Notes under the pieces: model-generated
What the model was told of the DNA's origin: nothing
What the model saw: only the letters and a program-made list of their open reading frames with translations
Database searches by the model: none
Program-made: the position numbers and the translations under genes
In this document: one piece after another, positions 44,491 to 54,222 of the stretch
Layout of the letters: each line of letters starts with the position of its first letter
How positions within the stretch are numbered: position 1 is the first letter of the stretch
NCBI GenBank assembly: GCA_902625215.1
Contig: CACOAO010000001.1
Coordinates: 159,712-223,711, forward strand
DNA: 64,000 bases
Source of the DNA: an uncultured SAR116 cluster alpha proteobacterium
GTDB taxonomy: Bacteria > Pseudomonadota > Alphaproteobacteria > Puniceispirillales > Marisalimonadaceae
Direction: 5' to 3'

Positions 44491-44499
44491 TGATATAAT
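44491..44499 (+). promoter_or_regulatory. Extended -10 promoter (TGATATAAT) before the DctPQM operon
   Basis: TGATATAAT is a perfect match to the extended -10 form TGnTATAAT, 87 bases before the dctP ATG and 26 bases after the puuE stop. This allows transcription of the TRAP-hyu operon independent of the ureide operon. Confidence 0.5.
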
Positions 44500-44585
44500 T
44501 ATATTTCTGCACACCTTTAATTCAATTTGACTCTTTATTATTCTAAATGCTTAATAAATATTCAATTATTATGAAAGGAATTAAA

Positions 44586-45560
44586 ATGCTTACAAAAATT
44601 TTTAAGAGAACGTTTCTTTTTGTAGCCATATCACTATTTAGTTTTAATTTGCACGCAGCAGATTGGACAATGGCTTCAGGCTACCCAAAAAGTAACTTTC
44701 ATACTCAAAATATAATTAAATTTATAGATGACGTTAAGTCTACTACTTCAGTTAATATTAATTTAAACCCTAACGATACTCTTATTAAACTAGATGCTAT
44801 AAAAACATCTCTTCAAAGAGGACAAATTCCAATTGGTGAAATTAGGTTAGGTATTTACGGTAATGAAGACCCAATGTATATCTTAGCTGGATTACCATTC
44901 ATTGCACCAGATTATTCAAGTGCTTGGTTGTTAAAAGATGTACAAATGGAATATCTTCAAGAAAAATTCGCAAAAAAAGGGCTTATGATTTTGTATACTG
45001 CTCCGTGGCCAGGACAAGGATTTTATACAAAGTTTCCTGTAAATAGTGTGTCTGACTTTAAGGGTAAAAAACTTAGAATATATTCTACAGCCACCCAGCA
45101 AATGGGTTCTATGTTAGGGTTTAATGCAACAATCCTTCCTTTTGCAGAAATTCCTCAAGCATTTTCCACAGGTCTTATTGAAGCTTTATTTACTAGTCCA
45201 CAAACTGGTATAGATATCCAAGCATGGGACAATACAAAACATTTTACTTATGCTGGAGCTATTTTCAGTAAAAATGCAGTTGTTGTTACCAAAAAAGCGT
45301 TTAATGCATTATCAAAAGGTGATCAAAGTAACATATTAGCTGCTGCAAAAAGAGCTGAGCTTAGAGGCTGGGAAATGAGTGCTGAGACTACTAAAAAGCA
45401 AATTGGTATTCTTAAGAAAAATGGTATGTCTTCTAAAAATGCTCCTGATGAGGTAATTAGCAAAATGAAAAGTATTGGTCTCGAAATGATGAAAAATTGG
45501 CGATCAAAAGCTAGTCCAGAGGCTAATGCTGTCTTAGATAGATACTTATCTATGCGTTAA
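44586..45560 (+). CDS. DctP-family TRAP solute-binding protein
   Basis: A periplasmic binding protein of the classic DctP family, about 324 residues. AAAGGA lies upstream of the ATG at 44586, and the signal peptide MLTKIFKRTFLFVAISLFSFNLHAAD follows; the track start (44547) is 13 codons earlier. YILAGLPFIAPDY, GLMILYTAPWPGQGFYTKFPVNSVSDFKGKKLRIYS and TGLIEALFTSPQTGIDIQAWD are family features, including the Arg-containing ligand-binding strand. It is co-transcribed with dctQ, dctM and hyuAB, so a cyclic amide or its opened product may be the ligand. Confidence 0.9.
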   Translation: MLTKIFKRTFLFVAISLFSFNLHAADWTMASGYPKSNFHTQNIIKFIDDVKSTTSVNINLNPNDTLIKLDAIKTSLQRGQIPIGEIRLGIYGNEDPMYILAGLPFIAPDYSSAWLLKDVQMEYLQEKFAKKGLMILYTAPWPGQGFYTKFPVNSVSDFKGKKLRIYSTATQQMGSMLGFNATILPFAEIPQAFSTGLIEALFTSPQTGIDIQAWDNTKHFTYAGAIFSKNAVVVTKKAFNALSKGDQSNILAAAKRAELRGWEMSAETTKKQIGILKKNGMSSKNAPDEVISKMKSIGLEMMKNWRSKASPEANAVLDRYLSMR

Positions 45561-45577
45561 AATTTAGAGAGATAGTC

Positions 45578-46093
45578 ATGAGAAATAAATTAAATAAATT
45601 ATATTTATATAGTGGCTTTCTCTCCGCCTTTTTTATGGTACTCATTGCTTTAACCATAGTTGCTCAAATTTTAGGAAGATTTGTAAATATCACAGTGGAT
45701 TCTACTGAAACTGCTGGTTTTAGTTTGGCTGCTTTAACTTTTTTTGGGTTGTCTTATACTTTTCACAGTGGTGAACATATTAGAGTGACACTATTTACAA
45801 GATTATTGGGAAAAAAAATTAGAAGATATCAAGAGCTTTTCTCATTGTCATTTTGTATTATAATTACTAGTTATTTGACATATTGGAGCTGGGACTTTGT
45901 CTATTTTTCATTTATTTTTGAGGATATTAGCCCAGGTCTATTGGCTATACCTTTTTGGATCCCTAGAATAAGCATGTCTATAGGTGTAACTATTTTCTTA
46001 GTTGCTCTTATAGATGATTTTTTTACTGTTTGGAAAAAGGAACAGCCATCTTACGTTAAAAATGCTGACCCAATATTAAAAGATAATACTTAG
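45578..46093 (+). CDS. DctQ-family TRAP small membrane subunit
   Basis: The four-helix small permease subunit, 171 residues. ALTIVAQILGRFVNITVDSTETAGFSLAALTFFGLSYTFHSGEHIRVTLF is the conserved DctQ region, with the GEHIRV motif near residue 70. It lies between dctP (17-base gap) and dctM (11-base gap). Unlike the two TAXI systems, this transporter has separate small and large membrane subunits. Confidence 0.88.
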   Translation: MRNKLNKLYLYSGFLSAFFMVLIALTIVAQILGRFVNITVDSTETAGFSLAALTFFGLSYTFHSGEHIRVTLFTRLLGKKIRRYQELFSLSFCIIITSYLTYWSWDFVYFSFIFEDISPGLLAIPFWIPRISMSIGVTIFLVALIDDFFTVWKKEQPSYVKNADPILKDNT

Positions 46094-46104
46094 AAGAGAA
46101 ATAT

Positions 46105-47403
46105 ATGGCTACTGGACTATCATTAATTTTATTTATCTTATTATTATTACTTTTATCTCTCGGTATCTGGGTAGCCCCAGCATTAATTACTTTAGGATAT
46201 ATATTACTAGAATTTTTTACTCCAGCTCCTGTAGGATCTCTTCTTGCAAGCACGTTATGGGATGCAAGTTGGAATTGGGCATTAACAGCCTTACCATTAT
46301 TTATATGGATGGGTGAGATACTTTTTAGAACAAGACTTTCTTCAGAAATGTTTAAAGGACTTGCACCGATGCTGTCTAATTTACCTGGAGGATTGTTGCA
46401 TGTTAATGTAGTTGGTTGTGGTATAATGGCCGCTGTTGCAGGATCTAGTGCAGTTACTTGTGCTACAATAGGTAGAATGAGTATACCAGAATTAAAGAAA
46501 AGGGATTATGATGAAACTCTTAGCATAGGATCACTAGCTGGTTCTGGTACCTTGGGATTATTAATTCCACCTTCAATAATGTTGATTGTTTATGGTGTTT
46601 TGGCTCAAGTTTCCATATCAAGACTTTTCATAGCTGGGGTTTTACCAGGTATAATGATTATTTTGATTTTTATGTCATATATAGCAATTAGATCTAAACT
46701 TAATCCTTCTTTAGCACCAAAACAAAATGTAAGTTATACTTTCTTAGAAAAAATAAAAGCAGCGAGAAACTTGCTTCCAGTAGTTGCATTAATATTTTTT
46801 GTTCTAGGATCAATTTATGGTGGTTATGCCACCCCAACAGAGGCTGCAACGATTGGTGTAATAGGAGCTTTAATACTTGCTTGGTCCTCAAAATCTCTTA
46901 ATTTTAAGAGTTTTATGGACAGTTTGATGGGAGCTGTGAAAACTTCTTGCATGATAAATTTTATAATTGTAGGAGCAGCCTTTCTTTCTGTTGCAATGGG
47001 ATATACTGGCATCCCAAAACAATTAGGACAAATAGTAAATGACTTTCAATTATCACAACTTTCACTCTTAGCAATTCTCACGATATTATACATTTTTCTT
47101 GGTTGTTTCCTAGAAGGTACGTCCATGATGGTATTGACTGCATCTGTCGTTTTACCAATGGTCCAGACTGCGGGAATAGATTTAATATGGTTTGGGATTT
47201 TTACAGTAATTGTAGTAGAAATGGCACAAATTACTCCCCCAGTAGGTTTTAATTTATTTGTTCTTCAAGGAATGACAGGCAGAGACATATTGAAAGTTAC
47301 AAAAGCAGCATTACCATTTTTCTTTTTAATGTTGTTAAGTATTGTCATAATTGTAATTTTCCCGGAAATTGTAACCGCCCCTGTTAAATTCATGATCCAA
47401 TAA
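46105..47403 (+). CDS. DctM-family TRAP large permease subunit
   Basis: The 12-helix large subunit, 432 residues. FIWMGEILFRTRLSSEMFKGLAPMLSNLPGGLLHVNVVGCGIMAAVAGSSAVTCATIGRMSIPELKKRDYD and SGTLGLLIPPSIMLIVYGV are the DctM signature region, and EMAQITPPVGFNLFVLQGM matches the second half. It forms the membrane complex with the preceding DctQ. It ends 24 bases before hyuA. Confidence 0.92.
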   Translation: MATGLSLILFILLLLLLSLGIWVAPALITLGYILLEFFTPAPVGSLLASTLWDASWNWALTALPLFIWMGEILFRTRLSSEMFKGLAPMLSNLPGGLLHVNVVGCGIMAAVAGSSAVTCATIGRMSIPELKKRDYDETLSIGSLAGSGTLGLLIPPSIMLIVYGVLAQVSISRLFIAGVLPGIMIILIFMSYIAIRSKLNPSLAPKQNVSYTFLEKIKAARNLLPVVALIFFVLGSIYGGYATPTEAATIGVIGALILAWSSKSLNFKSFMDSLMGAVKTSCMINFIIVGAAFLSVAMGYTGIPKQLGQIVNDFQLSQLSLLAILTILYIFLGCFLEGTSMMVLTASVVLPMVQTAGIDLIWFGIFTVIVVEMAQITPPVGFNLFVLQGMTGRDILKVTKAALPFFFLMLLSIVIIVIFPEIVTAPVKFMIQ

Positions 47404-47427
47404 TAATGTTGTAGAGGATTTCAATAA

Positions 47428-49497
47428 ATGAGACTTGCTATTGATATTGGCGGAACTTTTACAGATATAGTTTTAGAAGACGAAACTAATCTTTTCACTA
47501 AAAAAGTGCTTACTTCTTCCTCGGAACCTGAAGTTGCAGTAATTCAAGGCGTAGTAGAACTTTTACAAGAAAATAAAATCAATGCTTCAGATATAAAGAT
47601 GATTTTACATGGTACGACTTTAGCAACAAATGCAGTAATTGAAAGAAAAGGTGCAAAGACTTGTTTTATTACTACTGAGGGTTTCAGGGATGTTTTAGAT
47701 ATTGGTTATGAAAGTAGGTTTGATCAATATGACATACTTATTGAAAAAACAATGTCACTTGTTCCAAGAAAGCATAGATATGTAATAGAAGAAAGAACTG
47801 ATATTAATGGAAATATAATTAAGCCCATTAACACCCAAAAATTTCAAAGTTTAGTTGATATAATTAAAAATGAAAAATTTGAAAGTATTGGGATTGGCTT
47901 TCTACATTCCTATGCTAATTCTAAAAATGAAAATAAATTAAAAGAATTTTTATTAAAATATTTACCAGATGTAGAGGTAAGTATATCTTCTGATGTCTGC
48001 CCAGAAATAAGAGAATATGAACGTTTTACTACTACTGTAGTAAACTCCTACATAAAACCTTTAATTTCTACATATTTAAAAAAATTAGATATTGAATTAA
48101 GGAAAAAAGGATTTAATTGCCCACTTTTATTGATGACCTCTGGAGGAACTTTAACTAATGTAATAAGTGCATGTAACAATCCAGTAAGATTAGTTGAATC
48201 AGGTCCTGCAGGTGGTGCTATTTTGGCAACATCTATTGCTGAAGATTTGAAATTAGATAAAGTAATATCATTCGATATGGGTGGGACAACAGCCAAGATT
48301 ACCATAATTGAAAATCAAAAAGCAATTAAAGCACGAGAATTTGAAGTTGATAGAAAAGCTAGATTTAAAAAAGGAAGTGGGCTACCTCTTCGAATTCCCG
48401 TAATTGAAATGGTAGAAATTGGTGCAGGAGGTGGATCAATAGCTCGGGTAAATAAGTTGGATCAAATAATTACTGGACCGGATAGTGCTGGCTCAAACCC
48501 TGGCCCAGCATGCTATTCTAACGGCGGTAATAATCCAACAATTACTGATGCAGATTTAGTAATAGGGAAGATTCATCCTGATAAATTTGCTGGGGGTAAA
48601 ATAAACCTATCCAAAGAATTTGCTAAAAATGCAATTACACAAAATGTTGGTGATAAGCTTAATATAAAAACTGAAACGGCCGCATTAGCAATATCTGAAA
48701 TTGTAGATGAAACCATGTCGAACGCAGCAAGAGTCCACACTGTTGAACAAGGTCATGAAACATCAAACAGAACTCTTATCGGATTTGGGGGGGCTGCACC
48801 CCTTCATATATCTAGAGTTGCAGAAAAACTAAGAGTAAAAAAAATAATTATCCCTACAAATGCAAGTGTTGGATCAGCAGTTGGCTTTTTAAAAGCTCCT
48901 GTTGGATACGAAGTGGTTAAAAGTCTTAGAATGTTATTAAATAAATTGAATACTGAAAAAGTTAATAATTTACTAGCATCAATGAGAGATGAAGCTGAAA
49001 AAATTATACAAAACAAGTCCGAAAATACAGAGTACATTGAAGAACGTTTTGCATTTATGCGTTATGCTGGGCAAGGACACGAAATTAAAGTTCCTATAGA
49101 TATGGAGGCATTGTCTGCCAGAGATACAAACAAAATTAAAGGCTCTTTTGAAGCAAATTACGAAAAATTATATTCTAGAATACTGCCAAATGCAGATATA
49201 GAAATTTTAACTTGGTCTCTATCATTATCTATTAAAGACGAGAAATCAACTGAATATCTAGAACTAGATTCTTATAAAAACATAAAAGAAACCTCTTTAG
49301 TAGATTTCTGTGATTATGAAAGTGGAGAAAAAATTAAAATACCAAATTATGAAAGAATAAATTTAAATCCGGGAGATTTGATAAATGGTCAATGTATAAT
49401 TACGGAAGATCAAACTACAATAGTTGTTTCTAACAATTTTAACACAAAAGTTTTGAGTAATAATTTTTTGCAAATGGAATATATAGACAATGAATGA
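47428..49497 (+). CDS. hyuA: Hydantoinase/oxoprolinase subunit A
   Basis: The ATP-binding half of an ATP-dependent cyclic amidase, hydrolysing N-methylhydantoin-, hydantoin- or oxoproline-like rings, or a related carboxylase. RLAIDIGGTFTDIVLED (residues 2-18) is the phosphate-binding loop; HGTTLATNAVIERKGAKTCFITTEGFRDVLDIGYE, TSGGTLTN and VISFDMGGTTAKI follow. The length of 689 is typical. It overlaps hyuB by 8 bases, so the subunits are coupled. The preceding TRAP genes probably import the substrate. Confidence 0.9.
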   Translation: MRLAIDIGGTFTDIVLEDETNLFTKKVLTSSSEPEVAVIQGVVELLQENKINASDIKMILHGTTLATNAVIERKGAKTCFITTEGFRDVLDIGYESRFDQYDILIEKTMSLVPRKHRYVIEERTDINGNIIKPINTQKFQSLVDIIKNEKFESIGIGFLHSYANSKNENKLKEFLLKYLPDVEVSISSDVCPEIREYERFTTTVVNSYIKPLISTYLKKLDIELRKKGFNCPLLLMTSGGTLTNVISACNNPVRLVESGPAGGAILATSIAEDLKLDKVISFDMGGTTAKITIIENQKAIKAREFEVDRKARFKKGSGLPLRIPVIEMVEIGAGGGSIARVNKLDQIITGPDSAGSNPGPACYSNGGNNPTITDADLVIGKIHPDKFAGGKINLSKEFAKNAITQNVGDKLNIKTETAALAISEIVDETMSNAARVHTVEQGHETSNRTLIGFGGAAPLHISRVAEKLRVKKIIIPTNASVGSAVGFLKAPVGYEVVKSLRMLLNKLNTEKVNNLLASMRDEAEKIIQNKSENTEYIEERFAFMRYAGQGHEIKVPIDMEALSARDTNKIKGSFEANYEKLYSRILPNADIEILTWSLSLSIKDEKSTEYLELDSYKNIKETSLVDFCDYESGEKIKIPNYERINLNPGDLINGQCIITEDQTTIVVSNNFNTKVLSNNFLQMEYIDNE

Positions 49498-51118
49498 GAA
49501 TAATTTAATTGATGATAAAAATAATATTCAAAATCAAGTTATGTGGAATAGACTTCTTTCTGTTGTTGAAGAACAAGGCCAAACACTAGTAAGAACGGCA
49601 TTTAGTCCAATAGTTCGTGAATGTGGAGATATATCGGCTGGAGTATTTGATTTAGAAGGTAGAATGATGGCTCAAGCAGTTACAGGTACTCCAGGTCATG
49701 TTAATTCTATGGCAGAGTCAGTAAAGCATTTTATTGATCATTTCCCATTAAACACTATGAATGAAGGAGACATATTTATCACAAATGATCCGTGGATGGG
49801 AACAGGGCATTTAAACGATTTTGTATTAACCACCCCTTGTTTCAAAGACAACAAAATAGTTGGTCTTTTTTCATGTACATCTCATTTGACTGATATTGGA
49901 GGATTAGGGGTAGGTCCTGATGCTACGGACATACACATGGAAGGTTTTTATATACCTATGTTGAAATTAGCTGACAGAGGTGTGATGAATAAAACATTAT
50001 TAAAATTAGTTAGTCAAAATACTAGACAGCCAATAGAAACAGAAGGAGATGTTTACTCATTGGCTGCATGTAATGACATAGGCTGCAATAGATTAGTTGA
50101 AATGATGAAAGAATTTGAAATTGATGATTTAAAAAATCTTTCTGATTTTATATATGACAAGTCATTATTAGCCGTAGAAAATGAAATTAAAAAAATTCCG
50201 AATGGTTTATATAAAAATTCTATGATGATAGATGGATTTGAAAAGGATATAAAATTAGAGGCTAAACTAACAGTCTCAGATAAATCAATTTCAGTTGATT
50301 ATACAGGCACCTCTGACAAATCTAAGTTTGGTATAAATGTTCCACTTTCATATACTAAGGCTTATACTTGTTTTGGTTTAAGTTGTCTTGTAAGTGCAGA
50401 AATACCAAATAATGCAGGCTCTCTAAAACCATTTGAAATTGATGCGCCATTGGGTTCTATTTTAAACGCTCCTTATCCTGCTGCAGTATGCGCAAGACAT
50501 ATTATTGGTCAAATGCTTCCGGATGTTGTGTTTGGTTGTTTAGAAAAAGCCATACCGGAAAAAGTTCCTGCAGAAGGGGCTTCTTGTTTATGGAACATTA
50601 CATTTCGTGGAAAGACTGATAGGGGAGCTAACAACAACAAATTGTTTGCAGTTACTGCTGTAGTTAATGGTGGAACAGGAGCAAGGCCAAACAAAGATGG
50701 TTTATCTGCTACTGCCTACCCTTCAGGTGTTAAAGGAACTCCAGTCGAAATTAATGAGGCAGTTGCTCCATTATTGTTTCTTAAAAAAGAATATAATCCA
50801 GGAAGTGGTGGAAAAGGAAAGTATAATGGAGGATTAGGTCAAGTAATAGAAATTAAATCAGCAATTGATGAGGATATGGATCTTTTGGCTTCTTTTGATA
50901 GAATCAAATTTCCAGCGAGAGGTCGTTTAAATGGAAGAAACGGTAAATCTGGGAAAGTCTCAATTAAAGGTAAAGGAAATTTAAATGGCAAGGGTACACA
51001 ACTTATTAAAGCAGGTGATATCCTTCAAATATATACACCTGGAGGTGGAGGCTTAGGTGAATACTCTGAAAGAGAACAAGCTCTATTAGATAAAGATTTA
51101 GAGAACGAATTTTTATAA
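49490..51118 (+). CDS. hyuB: Hydantoinase/oxoprolinase subunit B
   Basis: The second subunit of the HyuAB complex, 542 residues. LLSVVEEQGQTLVRTAFSPIVRECGDISAGVFDLEGRMMAQAVTGTPGHVNSMAESVKHF and GDIFITNDPWMGTGHLNDFVL are canonical, as are the C-terminal YTPGGGGLGEYSERE and GGRGR-like turns. It starts inside hyuA and ends 5 bases from the convergent racemase-like gene. No third, AcxC-like acetone-carboxylase subunit is present, favouring the ring-opening function. Confidence 0.9.
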   Translation: MNENNLIDDKNNIQNQVMWNRLLSVVEEQGQTLVRTAFSPIVRECGDISAGVFDLEGRMMAQAVTGTPGHVNSMAESVKHFIDHFPLNTMNEGDIFITNDPWMGTGHLNDFVLTTPCFKDNKIVGLFSCTSHLTDIGGLGVGPDATDIHMEGFYIPMLKLADRGVMNKTLLKLVSQNTRQPIETEGDVYSLAACNDIGCNRLVEMMKEFEIDDLKNLSDFIYDKSLLAVENEIKKIPNGLYKNSMMIDGFEKDIKLEAKLTVSDKSISVDYTGTSDKSKFGINVPLSYTKAYTCFGLSCLVSAEIPNNAGSLKPFEIDAPLGSILNAPYPAAVCARHIIGQMLPDVVFGCLEKAIPEKVPAEGASCLWNITFRGKTDRGANNNKLFAVTAVVNGGTGARPNKDGLSATAYPSGVKGTPVEINEAVAPLLFLKKEYNPGSGGKGKYNGGLGQVIEIKSAIDEDMDLLASFDRIKFPARGRLNGRNGKSGKVSIKGKGNLNGKGTQLIKAGDILQIYTPGGGGLGEYSEREQALLDKDLENEFL

Positions 51119-51123
51119 TTAAT

Positions 51124-51825
51124 TTAAATTGGTATTCCAAAATTTCTATTAGGTTTAGCAACATATTTTTTTATTTTTAAATCTAATTTAGCAAAATTTT
51201 CCATCAAAGCTGTAGCAGCTGTAACCCCTTCAATAATTTGTATGTTGAACTTTTTACTTAAATTTTTTGATAAATTATAAATACCTGGGCTAGTTATTAT
51301 TATAGCCTCCGGCTCTTCTTCCGTAATTGTTCTTTGAATTTCGTTATCTAATTTAATCAGGTTAGATTTTGACATTGTATCCATATCTAATACAGGAACT
51401 TCAATTGATTTTATAGATACACACTTGTGGTCCATATCATATTTTATTAAATTATTTTTTAAAGCTTCATGTGAATTAGATAAATTGGTAATCACTGAAA
51501 ATTTATTTGCAATTATATTAGCGGTATAAAAAGAGGCTTCACCTAAACCAATTACTGGTTTTGATGTAATTTTCCTAATTGTCTCAACGCCAATATCTTC
51601 AAAAGAAATAATAATGAATGCGTCTGAAGAATTATTTTTTTCAACTACTTTAAGTAATTTTGAAATATTTATCGTTTCACTGTATAGATCAAAATAGTCT
51701 TGAGAGTTTTGTTTATCGATTAAAATACTAGTATGTTTATCACTTATTTTTAAAGCACAATTCTTAATCTTTTCATTTGAAATAGCTGAGAGGTAAGGAT
51801 TGATAATGCAAATTTCAATGCTCAA
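51124..51825 (-). CDS. Hydantoin racemase paralogue with both catalytic Cys replaced by Ser
   Basis: A 233-residue paralogue of the protein at 26400: the segments KYDMDHKCVSIKSIEVPVLDMDTMSKSNL and KYGLFENCVKVTAIDVPVLDLENISGKQL align well. IICIINPN-like INPYLSAISNEKI and VIGLGEASFYTANI keep the fold. At the first catalytic position IIISFEDIGVE replaces IIACFDDTGLE, and at the second IIITSPGIYNL replaces IILGCAGMADL. It may be inactive, use serine, or have become a binding or regulatory protein. It is convergent with hyuB and followed on its strand by nothing in the same direction until 38213. Confidence 0.8.
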   Translation of the reverse strand: MSIEICIINPYLSAISNEKIKNCALKISDKHTSILIDKQNSQDYFDLYSETINISKLLKVVEKNNSSDAFIIISFEDIGVETIRKITSKPVIGLGEASFYTANIIANKFSVITNLSNSHEALKNNLIKYDMDHKCVSIKSIEVPVLDMDTMSKSNLIKLDNEIQRTITEEEPEAIIITSPGIYNLSKNLSKKFNIQIIEGVTAATALMENFAKLDLKIKKYVAKPNRNFGIPI

Positions 51826-51836
51826 GTTGAAGTTCT

Positions 51837-54182
51837 CTATTTATTCAGGATTATAGGTTTATTAAAAATTGTAATTTCTGGTAATTCTTTAGTATATTTT
51901 TTTATTTCAACTAAAGTAGAATGAGCAGACGGTCCTTGGGCAAGAGATGATGTACCAATATCTTCTGTCAAAACATTAGGGTTCCCATGTATGCAAAAAG
52001 CACCATCGTCTACTGGATCATACCAAGCACCCACAGGAAGAAAAACAACTCCTTGCATAACTTCTTCAGTAATTACAACTCCAGCTAAGCACTTGCCTCT
52101 TTTATTAATTACCTCAACAATATCACCATTTTCCAATCTTCTTGTTTGAGCATCATGCGGATGAATTTTTATTGGTTCTCTACCTCTTATTTTTTCTTTT
52201 TGGCTTTCATAACCATTATCAAGTTGACTATGCAATCTATTATGGGGTTGCCCTGATATAAGTTGAAGTGGGAATTGTTTTGTTAAATTTGATCCTAGCC
52301 ACTCATTTTGTTCTAACCAAGCTGGATGACCAGGACAGTCCTTATAATTGAAACTATCAATTGTTTCAGAAAAAATTTCTATTTTTCCTGATGGAGTAGA
52401 AATAGGATTATTTTCTGGATCAATTCTAAACTCTTCTAACAAAATATTTTGTTTTTTCGGAGATAAAACTTCTTGAAATCCATTTTTCCAAAATTTATCA
52501 AATTCAGGCAAAGTAAATCCCTCTTCTTTAGCTTTGTTTTTTGCTTCTTCCCAAATAAATCTTAACCATTTGTCTTCGTCTTTACCTTCAGTAAATTTGT
52601 CTTTGAAATTTAATTTAGAAGAAATTTCAGAAAAAATTTCATAATCTGATTTTGCCTCTCCTACCGGTTCAATTGCTTTATGCATTGGTGAAATAGTTTG
52701 ATCCCAATGTTTAATGCTAATGTCATTTCTTTCTAGTGAGGTTGTCGTTGGTAATATTATGTCTGAATGTCTTGCAAGACTATTCCACCAGATTTCATTA
52801 ACAATTATTGTGTCTGGTTGTTTGAAAGCTTTTATTAGTTTTTTTAAGTTCATCTGATGATGAAACGGATTACCACCTGCCCAATATACTAATTTTATAT
52901 CTGGATATTTAATTTCTTTTCCATTATATGGAAAAATTTTTCCTGGTTGTAATAGCATATCTGAAAATCTAGCTACCGGAATAAAGTCAGAAACAGGGTT
53001 TTTGAATTGCTCTAAAGAGGGCCATTTAAAATGTTGAACTGGATTTCCAATGCCGTTTTCTGCACTGTATCCAAGACCAAAACCTCCACCAGGAAGTCCT
53101 ATTTGTCCTAGCATACAGGCAAGAACAGTTATCATCCAGTGTGGTTGTTCACCATACTGTTGCCTTTGCAGGGCCCAAGCCCCAGTAATCATCGTTCTAT
53201 TTGAAGACATTTTTTTTGCTATATTATAGATTGTATTACTTGGAATACCTGTAATCTTAGAAGCCCAGAATGGTGTCTTAGCCTTCCCATCTGAAATACC
53301 CTTTAAGTATTGAACAAATTTGTCGTATCCAACACAATATTTATTCAAAAATTCTCTATCTGCCAGACTTTCTGTTTCCAAAATGAATGCAATGCTGAGC
53401 ATTAAAGCTGTATCAGTTCCAGGTCTGATTTTAATCCATTCAGCTTTACTTATTATATCAGCCTCCATTTCCATAGGACTAATATTGATAAACTCTATAC
53501 CCTTCAGCACACATTTTTTTATATAATCTCTGGTTGTATGTTTTCCAACTCCTCCAGAATTTACCTGAGCATTTTTTAAAGGTAATCCACCAAACATAAC
53601 TATTAATTCAGAATTATCTCTAATATTATTCCAATCAGTATGAGTATCAAGAAATTGTCGATATGACATACCAATCACATGAGGCATAATTGTTTCACTT
53701 GCTGCATAAGAGTACGTATTAATTGATTTGGTATATCCACCATAACAGTTAAAAAATCTATGTAGTTGACTTTGGGCATGGTGAAATCTTCCAGCAGAAC
53801 CCCACCCATAGGAGCCAGCGAAAAAGGCTTTATTTTTGTACTTTTTTTTGACCCTGTTTAGCTCAAAAGCAACAATATCAATTACTTCTTCCCAGCTAAC
53901 CGCTACAAAATTATCTGAACCTCTTTTTTCTCTACTTCGCTTTCCAGTCAGAGACATTTTACTATTTGCTAATTCTTTACGTATGTCTCGAAGATAACCT
54001 TTCCGAACATGTGGTACTCTTATTCGTAATTCATCGTCAATACTGTTGATAATACCATTAGCTATCTTTGAAGGGTCTTTATCATTTTCGTAAGGACGCA
54101 TACTGACAATTTTTTCATTTTCTACTTCAGCATAGTAACTACCCCAATGGAATGACGTTGGTTTTTTTGTTTTGCTTGGCAT
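51837..54182 (-). CDS. BisC/TorZ-type cytoplasmic molybdopterin oxidoreductase
   Basis: A DMSO-reductase-superfamily enzyme of 781 residues that would reduce S- or N-oxides (biotin sulfoxide, methionine sulfoxide, TMAO). FHWGSYYAEVENEKIVSMRPY starts the protein with no twin-arginine signal, so it is likely cytoplasmic like BisC. FAGSYGWGSAGRFHHAQSQLHRFFN holds the candidate Mo-ligating Ser. There is no N-terminal 4Fe-4S Cys motif, and the C-terminal GTSSLAQGPSAHSTLVEIKKY is typical of the BisC/TorA group. It shares its strand with the upstream FAD/Fe-S dehydrogenase gene (40-base gap), a possible electron link but unproven. Confidence 0.88.
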   Translation of the reverse strand: MPSKTKKPTSFHWGSYYAEVENEKIVSMRPYENDKDPSKIANGIINSIDDELRIRVPHVRKGYLRDIRKELANSKMSLTGKRSREKRGSDNFVAVSWEEVIDIVAFELNRVKKKYKNKAFFAGSYGWGSAGRFHHAQSQLHRFFNCYGGYTKSINTYSYAASETIMPHVIGMSYRQFLDTHTDWNNIRDNSELIVMFGGLPLKNAQVNSGGVGKHTTRDYIKKCVLKGIEFINISPMEMEADIISKAEWIKIRPGTDTALMLSIAFILETESLADREFLNKYCVGYDKFVQYLKGISDGKAKTPFWASKITGIPSNTIYNIAKKMSSNRTMITGAWALQRQQYGEQPHWMITVLACMLGQIGLPGGGFGLGYSAENGIGNPVQHFKWPSLEQFKNPVSDFIPVARFSDMLLQPGKIFPYNGKEIKYPDIKLVYWAGGNPFHHQMNLKKLIKAFKQPDTIIVNEIWWNSLARHSDIILPTTTSLERNDISIKHWDQTISPMHKAIEPVGEAKSDYEIFSEISSKLNFKDKFTEGKDEDKWLRFIWEEAKNKAKEEGFTLPEFDKFWKNGFQEVLSPKKQNILLEEFRIDPENNPISTPSGKIEIFSETIDSFNYKDCPGHPAWLEQNEWLGSNLTKQFPLQLISGQPHNRLHSQLDNGYESQKEKIRGREPIKIHPHDAQTRRLENGDIVEVINKRGKCLAGVVITEEVMQGVVFLPVGAWYDPVDDGAFCIHGNPNVLTEDIGTSSLAQGPSAHSTLVEIKKYTKELPEITIFNKPIILNK

Positions 54183-54222
54183 AAATACCTCTTAAAACAA
54201 TAGATTAGATCTTTAATTGTTT

